Source: Deltaproteobacteria bacterium (GTDB lineage Bacteria; Desulfobacterota; Desulfomonilia; UBA1062). From it: a DNA stretch of 63,190 nucleotides. The notes beneath the pieces were generated by a model. That model ran no database searches. It was not told the origin of the DNA and saw only the letters and a program-made list of their open reading frames with translations. The stretch's first letter is position 1. Each line of letters opens with the position of its first letter. Location: contig JAHDKO010000097.1 in the NCBI GenBank assembly GCA_018436855.1, positions 1 to 63,190 of the forward strand, in the 5' to 3' direction. Positions 51,619 through 60,168 of this stretch are shown piece by piece. A program made the position numbers and the translations under genes.

Positions 51619-51647
51619 ATTTTACAAAACTTTTACAATAATGTCAA
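51619..51647 (-). promoter_or_regulatory. Near-consensus, leaderless promoter of the plsC operon with palindrome
   Basis: On the minus strand TTGACA (51642-51647), a 17-base spacer and TAAAAT (51619-51624). Seven bases on is the A of ATG 51612, so transcription should start at the codon. A 12-base perfect palindrome GTAAAATTTTAC (51614-51625) covers the -10 and a second TTGTAAAA copy lies in the spacer, making an operator likely. Confidence 0.7.
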
Positions 51648-51734
51648 TCCGCTGCTGCCGCCCAGGGATGCCCGGGCCTGCCGGTCGGCGGGAAGGACAC
51701 GTTCTTAGGGTGGAGACATCGGAGATCGCCGGCC

Positions 51735-52079
51735 TTACCGGGTGAGCGTGTCCATGAGGTCGTCGAGCATCTCCTCGCGGGTGCCGATGGCGCCGAGCAC
51801 CGCCTCGAAGCCCCTCTGGGCCCGGATCAGGTCGCAAATCTCCCGGGGAAGCTCCACGTTCGAGGTGCAGTGCCCGTCTTCTGTGGGGACCCGTTGGGTT
51901 TCCGTCCGCGCGGTCGTGGTTTCGACCGACCCTTTAAGGCCCTCACTAATGGTGATGCGGATGGACCGGTAGTCTTGGGTGTTCATGTTTGCGATGTTCG
52001 AAGATGCCCCGCAAAGCAGGTCCTGGTGCGCCCGAAGCGAAGATATCAGGATGTCCGCCATCATCTCCCCCTTGCTCAT
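51735..52079 (-). CDS. Orphan flagellar basal-body rod-like protein
   Basis: 114 residues with both ends of the FlgB/FlgC-type rod family: an N-terminal LISSLRAHQDLLCGASSNIANMNTQDYRS, like the conserved S-x-L-x-A...NIAN-x-NT helix, and a C-terminal VELPREICDLIRAQRGFEAVLGAIGTREEMLDDLMDTL helix. The usual middle domain is short. No other flagellar gene is in the window. Start is ATG 52079 or the internal ATG 52061, which has GGGGGAG close upstream. It may belong to a dispersed flagellar set or be a repurposed rod-like protein. Confidence 0.75.
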   Translation of the reverse strand: MSKGEMMADILISSLRAHQDLLCGASSNIANMNTQDYRSIRITISEGLKGSVETTTARTETQRVPTEDGHCTSNVELPREICDLIRAQRGFEAVLGAIGTREEMLDDLMDTLTR

Positions 52080-52090
52080 ATATCGGTTGC

Positions 52091-53581
52091 ATGACTATAA
52101 TCTTGACCATGAAGAACCGGGGTCTGCTGGAAAAGCTCATTGTGGCCTACGCGGTGTTCGTCATCGTCATCCTGGGCCTGGCGGTTTTCCTGGTGTATGT
52201 GTCCTCCCGGATCGGCAACGTGACCGCCGACATTTACTACCTCGATCAGCACAAGCGCGAGATCACGGACAACCTCGTCAACGAGCTGATCTCGCTCGAG
52301 GAGACATCGAAGCAGTATCTCCTCCTCCAGAAGGAGTCGTACAAATCCCTCATCGGGAAGCGGGAGGAAAACATCACCCGGGCCTGGGAATACCTGTGCC
52401 TGGAGGGAGTGTGCCCCAACGAGGAAGAGATGCGCGCCGTGCGCAAGGGCATCCAGATATGGGGAGGCTACCTGCAGCGGTTCTATTCCCGGCTCTCGGG
52501 TCCCCTCACCGACGCCCAGGCGCTCGAGGATGTTTTCAGGGAAAACAGCAAGGACATGGACACCATGATCAAGCTGGCCCGGTTCGTCAACGGCGCCTCC
52601 CTGAAGGCCCTGGACCGGAAGATCGTCTTTCTGAAAGGGCTGGGAGACCAGATCCGCGTTTTCACCTGGTGGGCGGTGAGCATTGCCGCCACTATCGGCC
52701 TGATTATACCCCTTCTCATCTACAAGAGCATCACGGACGACCTGGTCACGATCCGGACCGGGGTCAAGCACATCGCCCAGGGCGACTTCTCCTACAAAAT
52801 CCCGCTTTACTCCAACGACGAGCTGGGCCTGCTCGCGGAATCGTTCAACTCCATGTCGCGGCGCCTGAAGGAGCTGGACAACATGAAGTCCGAGTTCATC
52901 TCCATCGTCTCCCACGAGCTCAAAACCCCGCTCACCTCGATGAGAGAAGCCGCGAACCTTCTCATGGAGGGGGTGAGCGGGGATCTCAACGAAAAGCAGC
53001 AGCGGCTGATCGTCATCATGGGGCAGGGGATCGAGCGGCTCATTCAGATGACTTCCGAGCTCCTGGAGATGTCGAAGCTCGAAAGCGGGATGGTACCGCT
53101 GCAGAAGGAATTCGTCGACATGAACACTATGGTGTCGGATTTCATATCCGAGGTGCAGCACTTTGCTGAAAACAGCGGGATTCTCCTCAATGCCGTCTAC
53201 CTTCCCGAGGAACGCAAGGTCTACCTGGACAGAAACAAGATCCTGCGGGTGTTGACAAATCTGACCCATAATGCGATCAAGTACTCTGACAGTGGTTCGG
53301 AAGTCGAGCTGAAGCTCGATACATCTGACGGGCACATCACGGTGGTAATCAAGGATAACGGGAAAGGTATTCCCCAAGAGGACATTCCCTTGATATTTGA
53401 GAAGTTTTATCAGTCCAAGACAACCAGGGGTCATAGTGGTATCGGTCTCGGATTGGCTATCTCCAAGAGTATTGTAGAGGCTCACGGGGGAAAGATATAT
53501 GCAAAGAGCTGTGTCGGCAAGGGGAGCGTTTTTTCCTTTACTCTGCCTGTTCACCCTCGTATTTCTGCTGGGAGGGTGTAA
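52091..53581 (+). CDS. Membrane sensor histidine kinase (GlrK-like)
   Basis: About 496 residues. Membrane helix 1 (about 13-36), a periplasmic helical sensor of about 165 residues, helix 2 (WAVSIAATIGLIIPLLIY), HAMP, HisKA with the H box FISIVSHELKTPLTS, and HATPase with N box NLTHNAIKYSDSG and G box HSGIGLGLAISKSIVEAHGG. ATG 52091 or ATG 52109 are possible starts; neither has a clear ribosome site. The coding end overlaps a lipoprotein gene by 83 bases. Gene order matches GlrK-QseG-GlrR. The last third is lower in GC than its neighbours. Confidence 0.9.
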   Translation: MTIILTMKNRGLLEKLIVAYAVFVIVILGLAVFLVYVSSRIGNVTADIYYLDQHKREITDNLVNELISLEETSKQYLLLQKESYKSLIGKREENITRAWEYLCLEGVCPNEEEMRAVRKGIQIWGGYLQRFYSRLSGPLTDAQALEDVFRENSKDMDTMIKLARFVNGASLKALDRKIVFLKGLGDQIRVFTWWAVSIAATIGLIIPLLIYKSITDDLVTIRTGVKHIAQGDFSYKIPLYSNDELGLLAESFNSMSRRLKELDNMKSEFISIVSHELKTPLTSMREAANLLMEGVSGDLNEKQQRLIVIMGQGIERLIQMTSELLEMSKLESGMVPLQKEFVDMNTMVSDFISEVQHFAENSGILLNAVYLPEERKVYLDRNKILRVLTNLTHNAIKYSDSGSEVELKLDTSDGHITVVIKDNGKGIPQEDIPLIFEKFYQSKTTRGHSGIGLGLAISKSIVEAHGGKIYAKSCVGKGSVFSFTLPVHPRISAGRV

Positions 53582-54047
53582 GGCTGATTCCTTCAGCAAC
53601 AAACTCAAGAGTGCCGAAGACGATCTCTCCCTGGGAAACCGGATCGCCCAGGACCTCTCCACGGCCCCGGCGCTGATCCCTCCCCCTGTTGCAGCCCGCC
53701 ATACCATTGCCATGGCGGTGGATTCGCTCCTCAGCGACAGCTACAACGCGAGCGAGATCAAGAAGACCCTTACCCTCCTGCGCAAAGACCCCTTTATCCC
53801 GCGTTACCTGAAGGTGGAGGCAGGTTATCTCCTGATTTTGCTCGATAAGCTGGAGACCCAGAAAAGACTCGCTGAAAAACACGCGGCGGAAAAGGAGCGG
53901 GTGCAGCGGGAGATCAAGAAGGAACTCGAAGAGAAGTATACGGCAGAGAATGATCGCTTGAAACAGGAACTGGACGAGTTGCGGTACAAGCTTCAGAAGA
54001 TCGAGGAGATCCACATCAACACCGAGAAGAAGCGAGGCATTCAATGA
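53499..54047 (+). CDS. Coiled-coil lipoprotein between kinase and regulator (QseG-like position)
   Basis: 182 residues with lipobox LLGGC (Cys 27), then a helical domain and a long coiled coil (about 118-175; LETQKRLAEKHAAEKERV and following). GGGGGAAA precedes ATG 53499, which lies 83 bases inside the kinase gene. It overlaps the regulator gene by four bases (ATGA). In enterobacteria QseG has the same position and is an outer-membrane lipoprotein that supports the kinase; homology was not tested. Confidence 0.85.
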   Translation: MQRAVSARGAFFPLLCLFTLVFLLGGCKADSFSNKLKSAEDDLSLGNRIAQDLSTAPALIPPPVAARHTIAMAVDSLLSDSYNASEIKKTLTLLRKDPFIPRYLKVEAGYLLILLDKLETQKRLAEKHAAEKERVQREIKKELEEKYTAENDRLKQELDELRYKLQKIEEIHINTEKKRGIQ

Positions 54048-55405
54048 TCAGAAAAGCGAAGATCATCGTTCTGGACGATGAGCCGAATATCGTGGAGGTT
54101 ATTCTCGCCAGGCTGGAGGCCCTGGGCTTTTATGCCCGGGGGTTCACGGCTGCCGCCCAAGCCCTGGATGCACTGAAGTCCGACAGCTTCCACGTGCTGC
54201 TCACAGACCTCAAGATGCCCGACATGGACGGCATGGAAGTCCTGAAGCAGGCCAGGCAGATCGATCCGGACATCGAGGTGATCCTCTTCACCGCCTACGG
54301 CTCCATCGAGGGGGCGGTCGAGGCCATGAAGCAGGGCGCACACGACTACCTGGTCAAGCCCTTCGAGCCCATCGAGCTCATCGCCAAGATCGAGGCGGCC
54401 ATCGAGAAACGGGAGCTCAAACAGCGGGTGCGGTACCTGGAGCAGGAGGTCGAGGACCAGATCGAGCATCACATCTACGCGGAGAGCCCTGCCATGAAAA
54501 AGGTACTGGCGCTCGCGAAGCAGGCGGCGAAATCGGACGCCACCGTGCTGGTGCTGGGCGAGTCGGGCACGGGCAAAGAACTCATCGCCAAGATGCTCCA
54601 TTACGAGAGCAACCGCAGAGACCGGAAATACGTGATCATGGACTGCGGCGCGACCCCGGCATCACTCATCGAGGCCGAGCTCTTCGGCTATACCAAGGGT
54701 GCCTTCACCGGGGCCATTCGGGACAAGCGGGGGATCATCGAGGAGGCCGACACCGGCACCCTGTTTCTGGACGAGATCGGCAACATCTCGCCCGAGATGC
54801 AGACGCGCATGCTCCGGGTGCTGGAAACGGGAGAGTTCAGGCCCGTGGGCCAGGTGGAACAGAAGAAGGTCGACATCAGGTTCATCGCGGCCACGAACAT
54901 CGATCTCAGGCAGAAGGTGAAGGACGGAGACTTCCGGGAGGACCTTTACTACCGGCTCAAGGTGATCACCATAGACATTCCCCCTTTACGGGAGCGGAAA
55001 GAAGACATTCCCGGGCTTTCGCAGATTTTTCTCACCGAGTTCTGCAACCGGGCCGGCAAACGGATCACGGGTTTCAGCAAGGAGGCGGTGAACCTGCTCA
55101 TGGATCACCGGTGGTCGGGCAACGTGCGCGAGCTCAAGAACGTCATCGAGTCGTCCGTGGTGCTCTGCAGGAACGAGGTGATCACGCCCGACGACGTCTA
55201 CCTGCACGATCTCGGGAGAACGGACGCGAACGACGAAGACGAGCTCAATCCCCTGGAGGCCCAGGAGAGGGCCATGGTGCTTGACGCCCTGAAAAAGGCG
55301 AAGTGGGTCCAGAAGGACGCGGCCGATATCCTGGGCATCTCGCGCCGGGTCATGCACTACAAGATCAAGAAGTTCAAGATACAGGCGGACAAGAAGCTCG
55401 CGTGA
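54044..55405 (+). CDS. Sigma-54-dependent response regulator (NtrC/GlrR type)
   Basis: 453 residues. Receiver domain with D55 in LLTDLKMPD; AAA+ domain with Walker A GESGTGKE, sigma-54-contact loop GAFTGA and Walker B TLFLDEIG; C-terminal Fis-like helix-turn-helix (VQKDAADILGISRRVMHYKI). It activates sigma-54 promoters when phosphorylated, presumably by the kinase two genes upstream. A terminator follows. Confidence 0.95.
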   Translation: MIRKAKIIVLDDEPNIVEVILARLEALGFYARGFTAAAQALDALKSDSFHVLLTDLKMPDMDGMEVLKQARQIDPDIEVILFTAYGSIEGAVEAMKQGAHDYLVKPFEPIELIAKIEAAIEKRELKQRVRYLEQEVEDQIEHHIYAESPAMKKVLALAKQAAKSDATVLVLGESGTGKELIAKMLHYESNRRDRKYVIMDCGATPASLIEAELFGYTKGAFTGAIRDKRGIIEEADTGTLFLDEIGNISPEMQTRMLRVLETGEFRPVGQVEQKKVDIRFIAATNIDLRQKVKDGDFREDLYYRLKVITIDIPPLRERKEDIPGLSQIFLTEFCNRAGKRITGFSKEAVNLLMDHRWSGNVRELKNVIESSVVLCRNEVITPDDVYLHDLGRTDANDEDELNPLEAQERAMVLDALKKAKWVQKDAADILGISRRVMHYKIKKFKIQADKKLA

Positions 55406-55434
55406 TCCCGTCCATCATGCCCTGCATGGCGTGC

Positions 55435-55464
55435 CGCCGTATTGGGGGCGGGACGGCGCTTTTT
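55435..55464 (+). terminator. Intrinsic terminator after the GlrR-type regulator
   Basis: CGCCGT (55435-55440) pairs with ACGGCG (55453-55458) around a 12-base loop and is followed by CTTTTT. It lies 30 bases after the stop codon. Confidence 0.6.
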
Positions 55465-55582
55465 AAGGGCATTCAGGCACTGAAGCGCTATGACACCTCT
55501 TTCCCACCGGGTTAAAAGAAGCACGCTCCAATAGGCCGCCTTGCCGGCCGCCGCAGCCAAGAAGGGGGTTTTTCCCTCCAGG

Positions 55583-56932
55583 CTACTCTTCTTTTCGGTC
55601 CATCTTCCGGTACAGGGTCCGGGTCGATATCCCGAGCAGCTTTGATGCGAGCCCCTTGTCTCCCCCGGTACGTTTAAGCGTCTCTTCCATGAGGATCCGC
55701 TCGACCTCCTCCAGAGGCGTTCCCAGGGGTATGGTGACCGACTCGGCCACCCTGGTGCTGCACCGGGCAAGCTCGCGAGGGAGGTCGTCGGCGCCGACGA
55801 TCCCGTCCCTGTCGAGGACCACGCACCGTTCGATCACGTTTTCCAGCTCGCGTACATTGCCCGGCCATTCATAGGAGAGGAGCAGCTCCATGGCCTTGGA
55901 CTCGATCCCGTTGATGTCTTTGGCGTTTTTCTTGGAAAACCGGTTGATGAAATGCTGCACCAGGTTCGGCACATCTTCTTTGCGCTCTTTGAGGCAGGGC
56001 AGCTTGATCGTGATGACGTTGAGCCTCCAGTAGAGATCCTCCCTGAACAGCCCCTCCTTGACCATGGCCGAAAGGTCTTTGTTGGTGGCCGCGATGATCC
56101 GGGTATCGGTATGAATGGACTTGTTGCTGCCCAGGCGCTCGAAGTTGCCCTTCTGGAGGATTCTCAGCAGTTTGACCTGGACGGCCTGGGGGACCTCCCC
56201 GATCTCGTCGAGGAAGATGCTGGCCTTGTCCGCCGCCTCGAAGCGGCCCTCCTTGCGCGCCGTGGCGCCGGTGAAGGCGCCCTTTTCGTAACCGAAGAGC
56301 TCCGACTCGATGAGGGTCTCGGGGATTGCCGCGCAGTTCACTTTCACCATGGGCCGGGCTCCCCGGGGGGAAAGCTGGTGGATCATGTCGGCGATCACCT
56401 CCTTGCCCGTGCCCGACTCTCCCAGGATCAGGACCGTGGCCTGGCTGGGGGCCACCTGCCGGACGAGCTCCACGATGCTTCTCATCCGGGAGCTGGATGA
56501 CTCGATGAGCGGACCCGACTCGAAGGCCTCGATCCGTTCCTTCATCCGGATGTTGTCCATGGTCAGGATCTGCTTTTCGATGGCCTTGTTGACCGCCTTT
56601 AAGATATCGGCCTTCTTGAACGGCTTGGTGATGTAGTCGTATGCCCCCTGCTTCATGGAGTCGACCGCGGTGTCCACCGAGGCATAGCCCGTGATGATGA
56701 TGACCTCGGTGAAAGGCGATATGGACTTGCACACCTTGAGCAACTCCACGCCGTCCATTCCGGCCATCCGGATGTCGGTTATCAGGAGGTCGATGCCCCC
56801 CTGCCGGACGATCTTGAAGGCTTCGTCTCCGTTGGACGCCGTCTCCACCGAGAATCCCTCCTTGCCCAGGATCTTCTGCAGAGACTCGCGTATGCCGATC
56901 TCGTCGTCTACGACCAGGATTTTCTTGTTCAT
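55583..56932 (-). CDS. Sigma-54-dependent response regulator (second NtrC-type)
   Basis: 449 residues. Receiver with D53 in LLITDIRMAGMDG, AAA+ domain with GESGTGKE, GAFTGA and IFLDEIGEVP, and Fis-type DNA-binding end (DKGLASKLLGISTRTLYRKM). It overlaps the upstream exported-protein gene by four bases and is the last gene of a kinase-exported protein-regulator module transcribed toward the first module. Target promoters are unknown. Confidence 0.95.
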   Translation of the reverse strand: MNKKILVVDDEIGIRESLQKILGKEGFSVETASNGDEAFKIVRQGGIDLLITDIRMAGMDGVELLKVCKSISPFTEVIIITGYASVDTAVDSMKQGAYDYITKPFKKADILKAVNKAIEKQILTMDNIRMKERIEAFESGPLIESSSSRMRSIVELVRQVAPSQATVLILGESGTGKEVIADMIHQLSPRGARPMVKVNCAAIPETLIESELFGYEKGAFTGATARKEGRFEAADKASIFLDEIGEVPQAVQVKLLRILQKGNFERLGSNKSIHTDTRIIAATNKDLSAMVKEGLFREDLYWRLNVITIKLPCLKERKEDVPNLVQHFINRFSKKNAKDINGIESKAMELLLSYEWPGNVRELENVIERCVVLDRDGIVGADDLPRELARCSTRVAESVTIPLGTPLEEVERILMEETLKRTGGDKGLASKLLGISTRTLYRKMDRKEE

Positions 56933-57984
56933 GGCACAAAAGGGTCCTTTTTCATCACGGCAGCGATCTCCTGCCGTCCATGGCCGCTGACGGCGACCTC
57001 CTCGAACACGGCGCCACCGCTGCCGTCGGGCGCGTAGAGGTAATAGGTGCCGGCAGGGACGCTGTCGAACACAATCCGGTTTTTCTTGTCAGGGCGCACC
57101 GAGCAGCGAATCGAATTTTTCTTCAGCTCCGCGAGCGATTCCTTGAGCCGGCCGTCAAGCTGTTCTTTCCCCTCGGTGAAGGCCGCAAGCGCCTTTGCGT
57201 GGGCGTTTTTCCTCGCCTCCATGTCCGCCTCTGCCTGATCGATGGCATGCTGCAAGGGCTTGAGCTGCCGCGAAAAGGCGGAGAGGAAGTCCTGTACCTC
57301 GACCTGGCCCTTGTAGCCCTTCTGATCGGCGAAATGCATGTCGATGATCTCGATGCCGAACTGCTGTGTGGCATCGGTCTTGAGTGCGCCTATCTCTTCC
57401 CGGGTGAGCTCGCTGATGAAAAACGAGAACCGCTCGGGATCATGGCCCCGGTTGGTCATGGTCTCACCGGGGCCCACTCCGGAGATCAGGGTTTCGGGGT
57501 GGATGAACTCGAGCACGAGCGAGGTGGTGGTGGGAAGGGGCTTGCCCCCCACCCGTGGTGTATAGGTGATGTCGGTGATGATCCGGTCGGTAGAGTTGCG
57601 CGCCGTGTAGAAAAAGGTCACGTCGCCCAGGGCCGACGACGACGGAGAGATGGATGACTCGATGGCCTCCAGGGTGATGGACAGGGACGACAGATGTTTT
57701 TTGCGGATGGAGGCGAGCGTGTCGGCATATGCCTGGTTCCTTTTTTCGAGCACGTCCTGCGCCTTTTTGACCTGCGCGTCGAGCTTGTCGATCCGGAGAT
57801 CGGCGCTCATGGCCGCGAGACCGCTCTCATAACCGGCCCTGAGGTGCTCCGTCATTGCCGGGGTGCCTGCCGAGAGGAGATGGGCCTCGGTGACCTCCGG
57901 CGGCAGCGTGCATCTGAGGCTCCCCGCGCACAGGGCCGCAGGAGCGAGAAAGATCATCAGTGCGATGGTAGCGACATGCTTCAT
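56929..57984 (-). CDS. Exported coiled-coil protein between kinase and regulator
   Basis: 351 residues. ATG 57984 has AGGAGG upstream and begins the signal peptide MKHVATIALMIFLAPAALCAG. Helical segments at about 60-90 (RIDKLDAQVKKAQDVLEKRNQAY) and 250-305 flank a beta domain (VTFFYTARNSTDRIITDITYTPRVGGKPL). A final region has YYLYAPDGSGGAVFEEVAV. Family unknown. It overlaps the kinase gene by TCAT/ATGA and the regulator gene by four bases, so all three are coupled. A periplasmic partner or modulator of the kinase sensor is inferred. Confidence 0.8.
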   Translation of the reverse strand: MKHVATIALMIFLAPAALCAGSLRCTLPPEVTEAHLLSAGTPAMTEHLRAGYESGLAAMSADLRIDKLDAQVKKAQDVLEKRNQAYADTLASIRKKHLSSLSITLEAIESSISPSSSALGDVTFFYTARNSTDRIITDITYTPRVGGKPLPTTTSLVLEFIHPETLISGVGPGETMTNRGHDPERFSFFISELTREEIGALKTDATQQFGIEIIDMHFADQKGYKGQVEVQDFLSAFSRQLKPLQHAIDQAEADMEARKNAHAKALAAFTEGKEQLDGRLKESLAELKKNSIRCSVRPDKKNRIVFDSVPAGTYYLYAPDGSGGAVFEEVAVSGHGRQEIAAVMKKDPFVP

Positions 57985-60140
57985 GCGTCTGTGGCCTCCT
58001 CCTTGACATCTTTTGTGGAACCAAAGGGGATGGAGAAGATAAAGGTCGAACCCGTGCCCTTCTGGCTCTCCACCTCCACCCATCCGTCGTGCGCGTTGGC
58101 GATGTACTGGACGAGGGCCAGCCCGAGGCCGGTTCCGTTTTCCTTGGTGGTGAAGTACGGGTCAAATATTCTCCTTAAGTACTCCTGGGGGACGCCGTAG
58201 CCGGTGTCCTTGACCAGGAGCAGAAAGTTGTCCTTGATCTTCATGAGGGATATTTCCAGGTTCCCTCCCGAGGGCATGGCATCTTCCGCGTTCTTGATGA
58301 GATTTATCAGAAGCTGCTTGAATTGTCCACGATCGATCATGATATCGGGCAGTGTTTCCGGGCACTTGAGAGTTACCTCCACGCTGCGGCGCTCGAGCTC
58401 GGGCATGAGCATGGACACGACGGACTCGACCTCCCGCCTCGGATCCACCGGGTGCTTTTTGGGGTGAGGGAGCCGCGCATAGGAGAGATACTCGTCCGTA
58501 ACCTGGGAAAGGCGGTCGATCTCCCGCCGGATGACCCGGATCAGCTCCCGGGCCTCCTCTTTGTCTCCGTTGCCTCCGATCTCGTCCTCCAGAAGCTCCG
58601 AGTGGAGCAGCACCGAGGTGAGCGGGTTGCGGATCTCGTGAGCCACGTGGGCGGATATCTGGCCTACGGCGGCGAGCTTTTCCGCCTGGATGAGCTTCTC
58701 GGTCAGGGCCTTTTTGTCGGTGATGTCCACCGCGTATTGGACCACGTAGTCCACCTCACCCCGGGAGTTGAACAGGGGAATGGCGCTGATGTCGAAGAAG
58801 TAGGGCTTGCCCTGGATCTCCATCCGCATGTCGCGCTCGGTGACGATCTGTCCGGTGGTGAAGCACTTGGCCGCGATGTCGGAGTTGCACATGCGCTCGT
58901 TTTCCGGAAAGTCGAGCGAGCAGTGCTTGTCCACGATGTCTTCGCGCCTTTTTCCATAGAGCTCGCAGAGCCGCTCGTTCACGTCGGTGATGATGAAGGC
59001 CGGATCAATCATGGCGAGGTAGTGGGGCACCCCGTTGAAGATGGTCTCCAGCCTCTTGTGCGCGATGAGCACGGCCTCGGCCCAGCGGTTGCGCTCGGAG
59101 GCAGTGGCGCGCGCCCGGTTGATCCTCAACAGGACCAGGGTGGCTACGACGATGAACCCGATGCTCATGGAGCCGAGCACCAGGGTGTTCCTGAAGGTGT
59201 CGGACATGAGGTAGATCACCTCGCTGTAGGGCGAGGAGGCGGCCGTGATCCATCGGCGGTTGAGAAAGTGGACCGAGGAAAAGGCCAGGAGCTTCTTGAC
59301 GGGATAGGAGTCGGGAAAGTGCGGAAACAGAAACTCGTACATGCCGTCGTTTTTGAGTTCCATGGCATCCTTGATGCTCTGGATCCCCTTGATGCTGTGT
59401 CCCTGCCGCTCCATGTTGAGGACCACATCGTAGAGGTTCAGGCCGATCCACCGGGGGTTGGGGTGGTAGAGAATCATGCCGGTCTCGTCAACGAGCCAGG
59501 CATACCCGGTCTCGGACGGGCGCAAGGGGGCCACGTAGTGGGCGGTGATGTTCGACAGGTCGATGGCGCAGCCCAGCACGCCGTTGAAGGTACCGTCACC
59601 CCCTTTCAGGGGGAAGGAGATGATAAAGGTCTCGAAGCGGCCCGGGATGTCCTGGTAATGCTCGCCCCCCACCATGATGATATCGGAGACAAAGGGCACG
59701 TTGAGGTCCCTGGCCACCCGGAAATAGGTCCTGAAGCTGAAGTCCTTGCCTTCCATCCCCGGGAGGATCTCCATGGGGTAATGGAGGGCCATGACGCCCT
59801 CGGCGTTTTCCCAGAACACGAACGAGACCTTGTTTCTCAGCGAGCGGTAAGCGTTTTCGAGGGCGATGCGGATCTCCTTGGGGTCTCCGTCGGCAACGGG
59901 CTGGATGTGGGCGGTGAGGCTCAGGATGTTGGTAATGTCGTTCATGTACTGCTCGATGCCCATGGCGGTCTGCTGGGCGAGCAGCATCTGCTCGCGGTTG
60001 AACTGACCGGCCATCTCCCGCTCGACGCTCTTGTAGGAGTACACGGCGAAGAGGACCACGCAACCCAGGACAACGAGGCTTCCCATCCAGATGATGATTT
60101 CCCAGGATGCCTCCCTGATATTGATCGTATGCCTTTTCAT
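57981..60140 (-). CDS. Sensor histidine kinase with dCache-like and PAS domains
   Basis: 719 residues from ATG 60140. Membrane helix 1 (about 15-37), a periplasmic dCache-like sensor of about 270 residues (GYAWLVDETGMILYHPNPRWIG is characteristic), helix 2 (LGSMSIGFIVVATLVLLRI), a PAS domain (about 360-470), HisKA with H box HVAHEIRNPLTS and HATPase with ENGTGLGLALVQYIANAHDG. dCache domains bind small ligands such as organic acids. It heads the second kinase-exported protein-regulator module and starts 28 bases after the pyrophosphorylase gene. Confidence 0.92.
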   Translation of the reverse strand: MKRHTINIREASWEIIIWMGSLVVLGCVVLFAVYSYKSVEREMAGQFNREQMLLAQQTAMGIEQYMNDITNILSLTAHIQPVADGDPKEIRIALENAYRSLRNKVSFVFWENAEGVMALHYPMEILPGMEGKDFSFRTYFRVARDLNVPFVSDIIMVGGEHYQDIPGRFETFIISFPLKGGDGTFNGVLGCAIDLSNITAHYVAPLRPSETGYAWLVDETGMILYHPNPRWIGLNLYDVVLNMERQGHSIKGIQSIKDAMELKNDGMYEFLFPHFPDSYPVKKLLAFSSVHFLNRRWITAASSPYSEVIYLMSDTFRNTLVLGSMSIGFIVVATLVLLRINRARATASERNRWAEAVLIAHKRLETIFNGVPHYLAMIDPAFIITDVNERLCELYGKRREDIVDKHCSLDFPENERMCNSDIAAKCFTTGQIVTERDMRMEIQGKPYFFDISAIPLFNSRGEVDYVVQYAVDITDKKALTEKLIQAEKLAAVGQISAHVAHEIRNPLTSVLLHSELLEDEIGGNGDKEEARELIRVIRREIDRLSQVTDEYLSYARLPHPKKHPVDPRREVESVVSMLMPELERRSVEVTLKCPETLPDIMIDRGQFKQLLINLIKNAEDAMPSGGNLEISLMKIKDNFLLLVKDTGYGVPQEYLRRIFDPYFTTKENGTGLGLALVQYIANAHDGWVEVESQKGTGSTFIFSIPFGSTKDVKEEATDA

Positions 60141-60168
60141 CGGCTGCCTGCGACCAGGCGTCCTCCCC

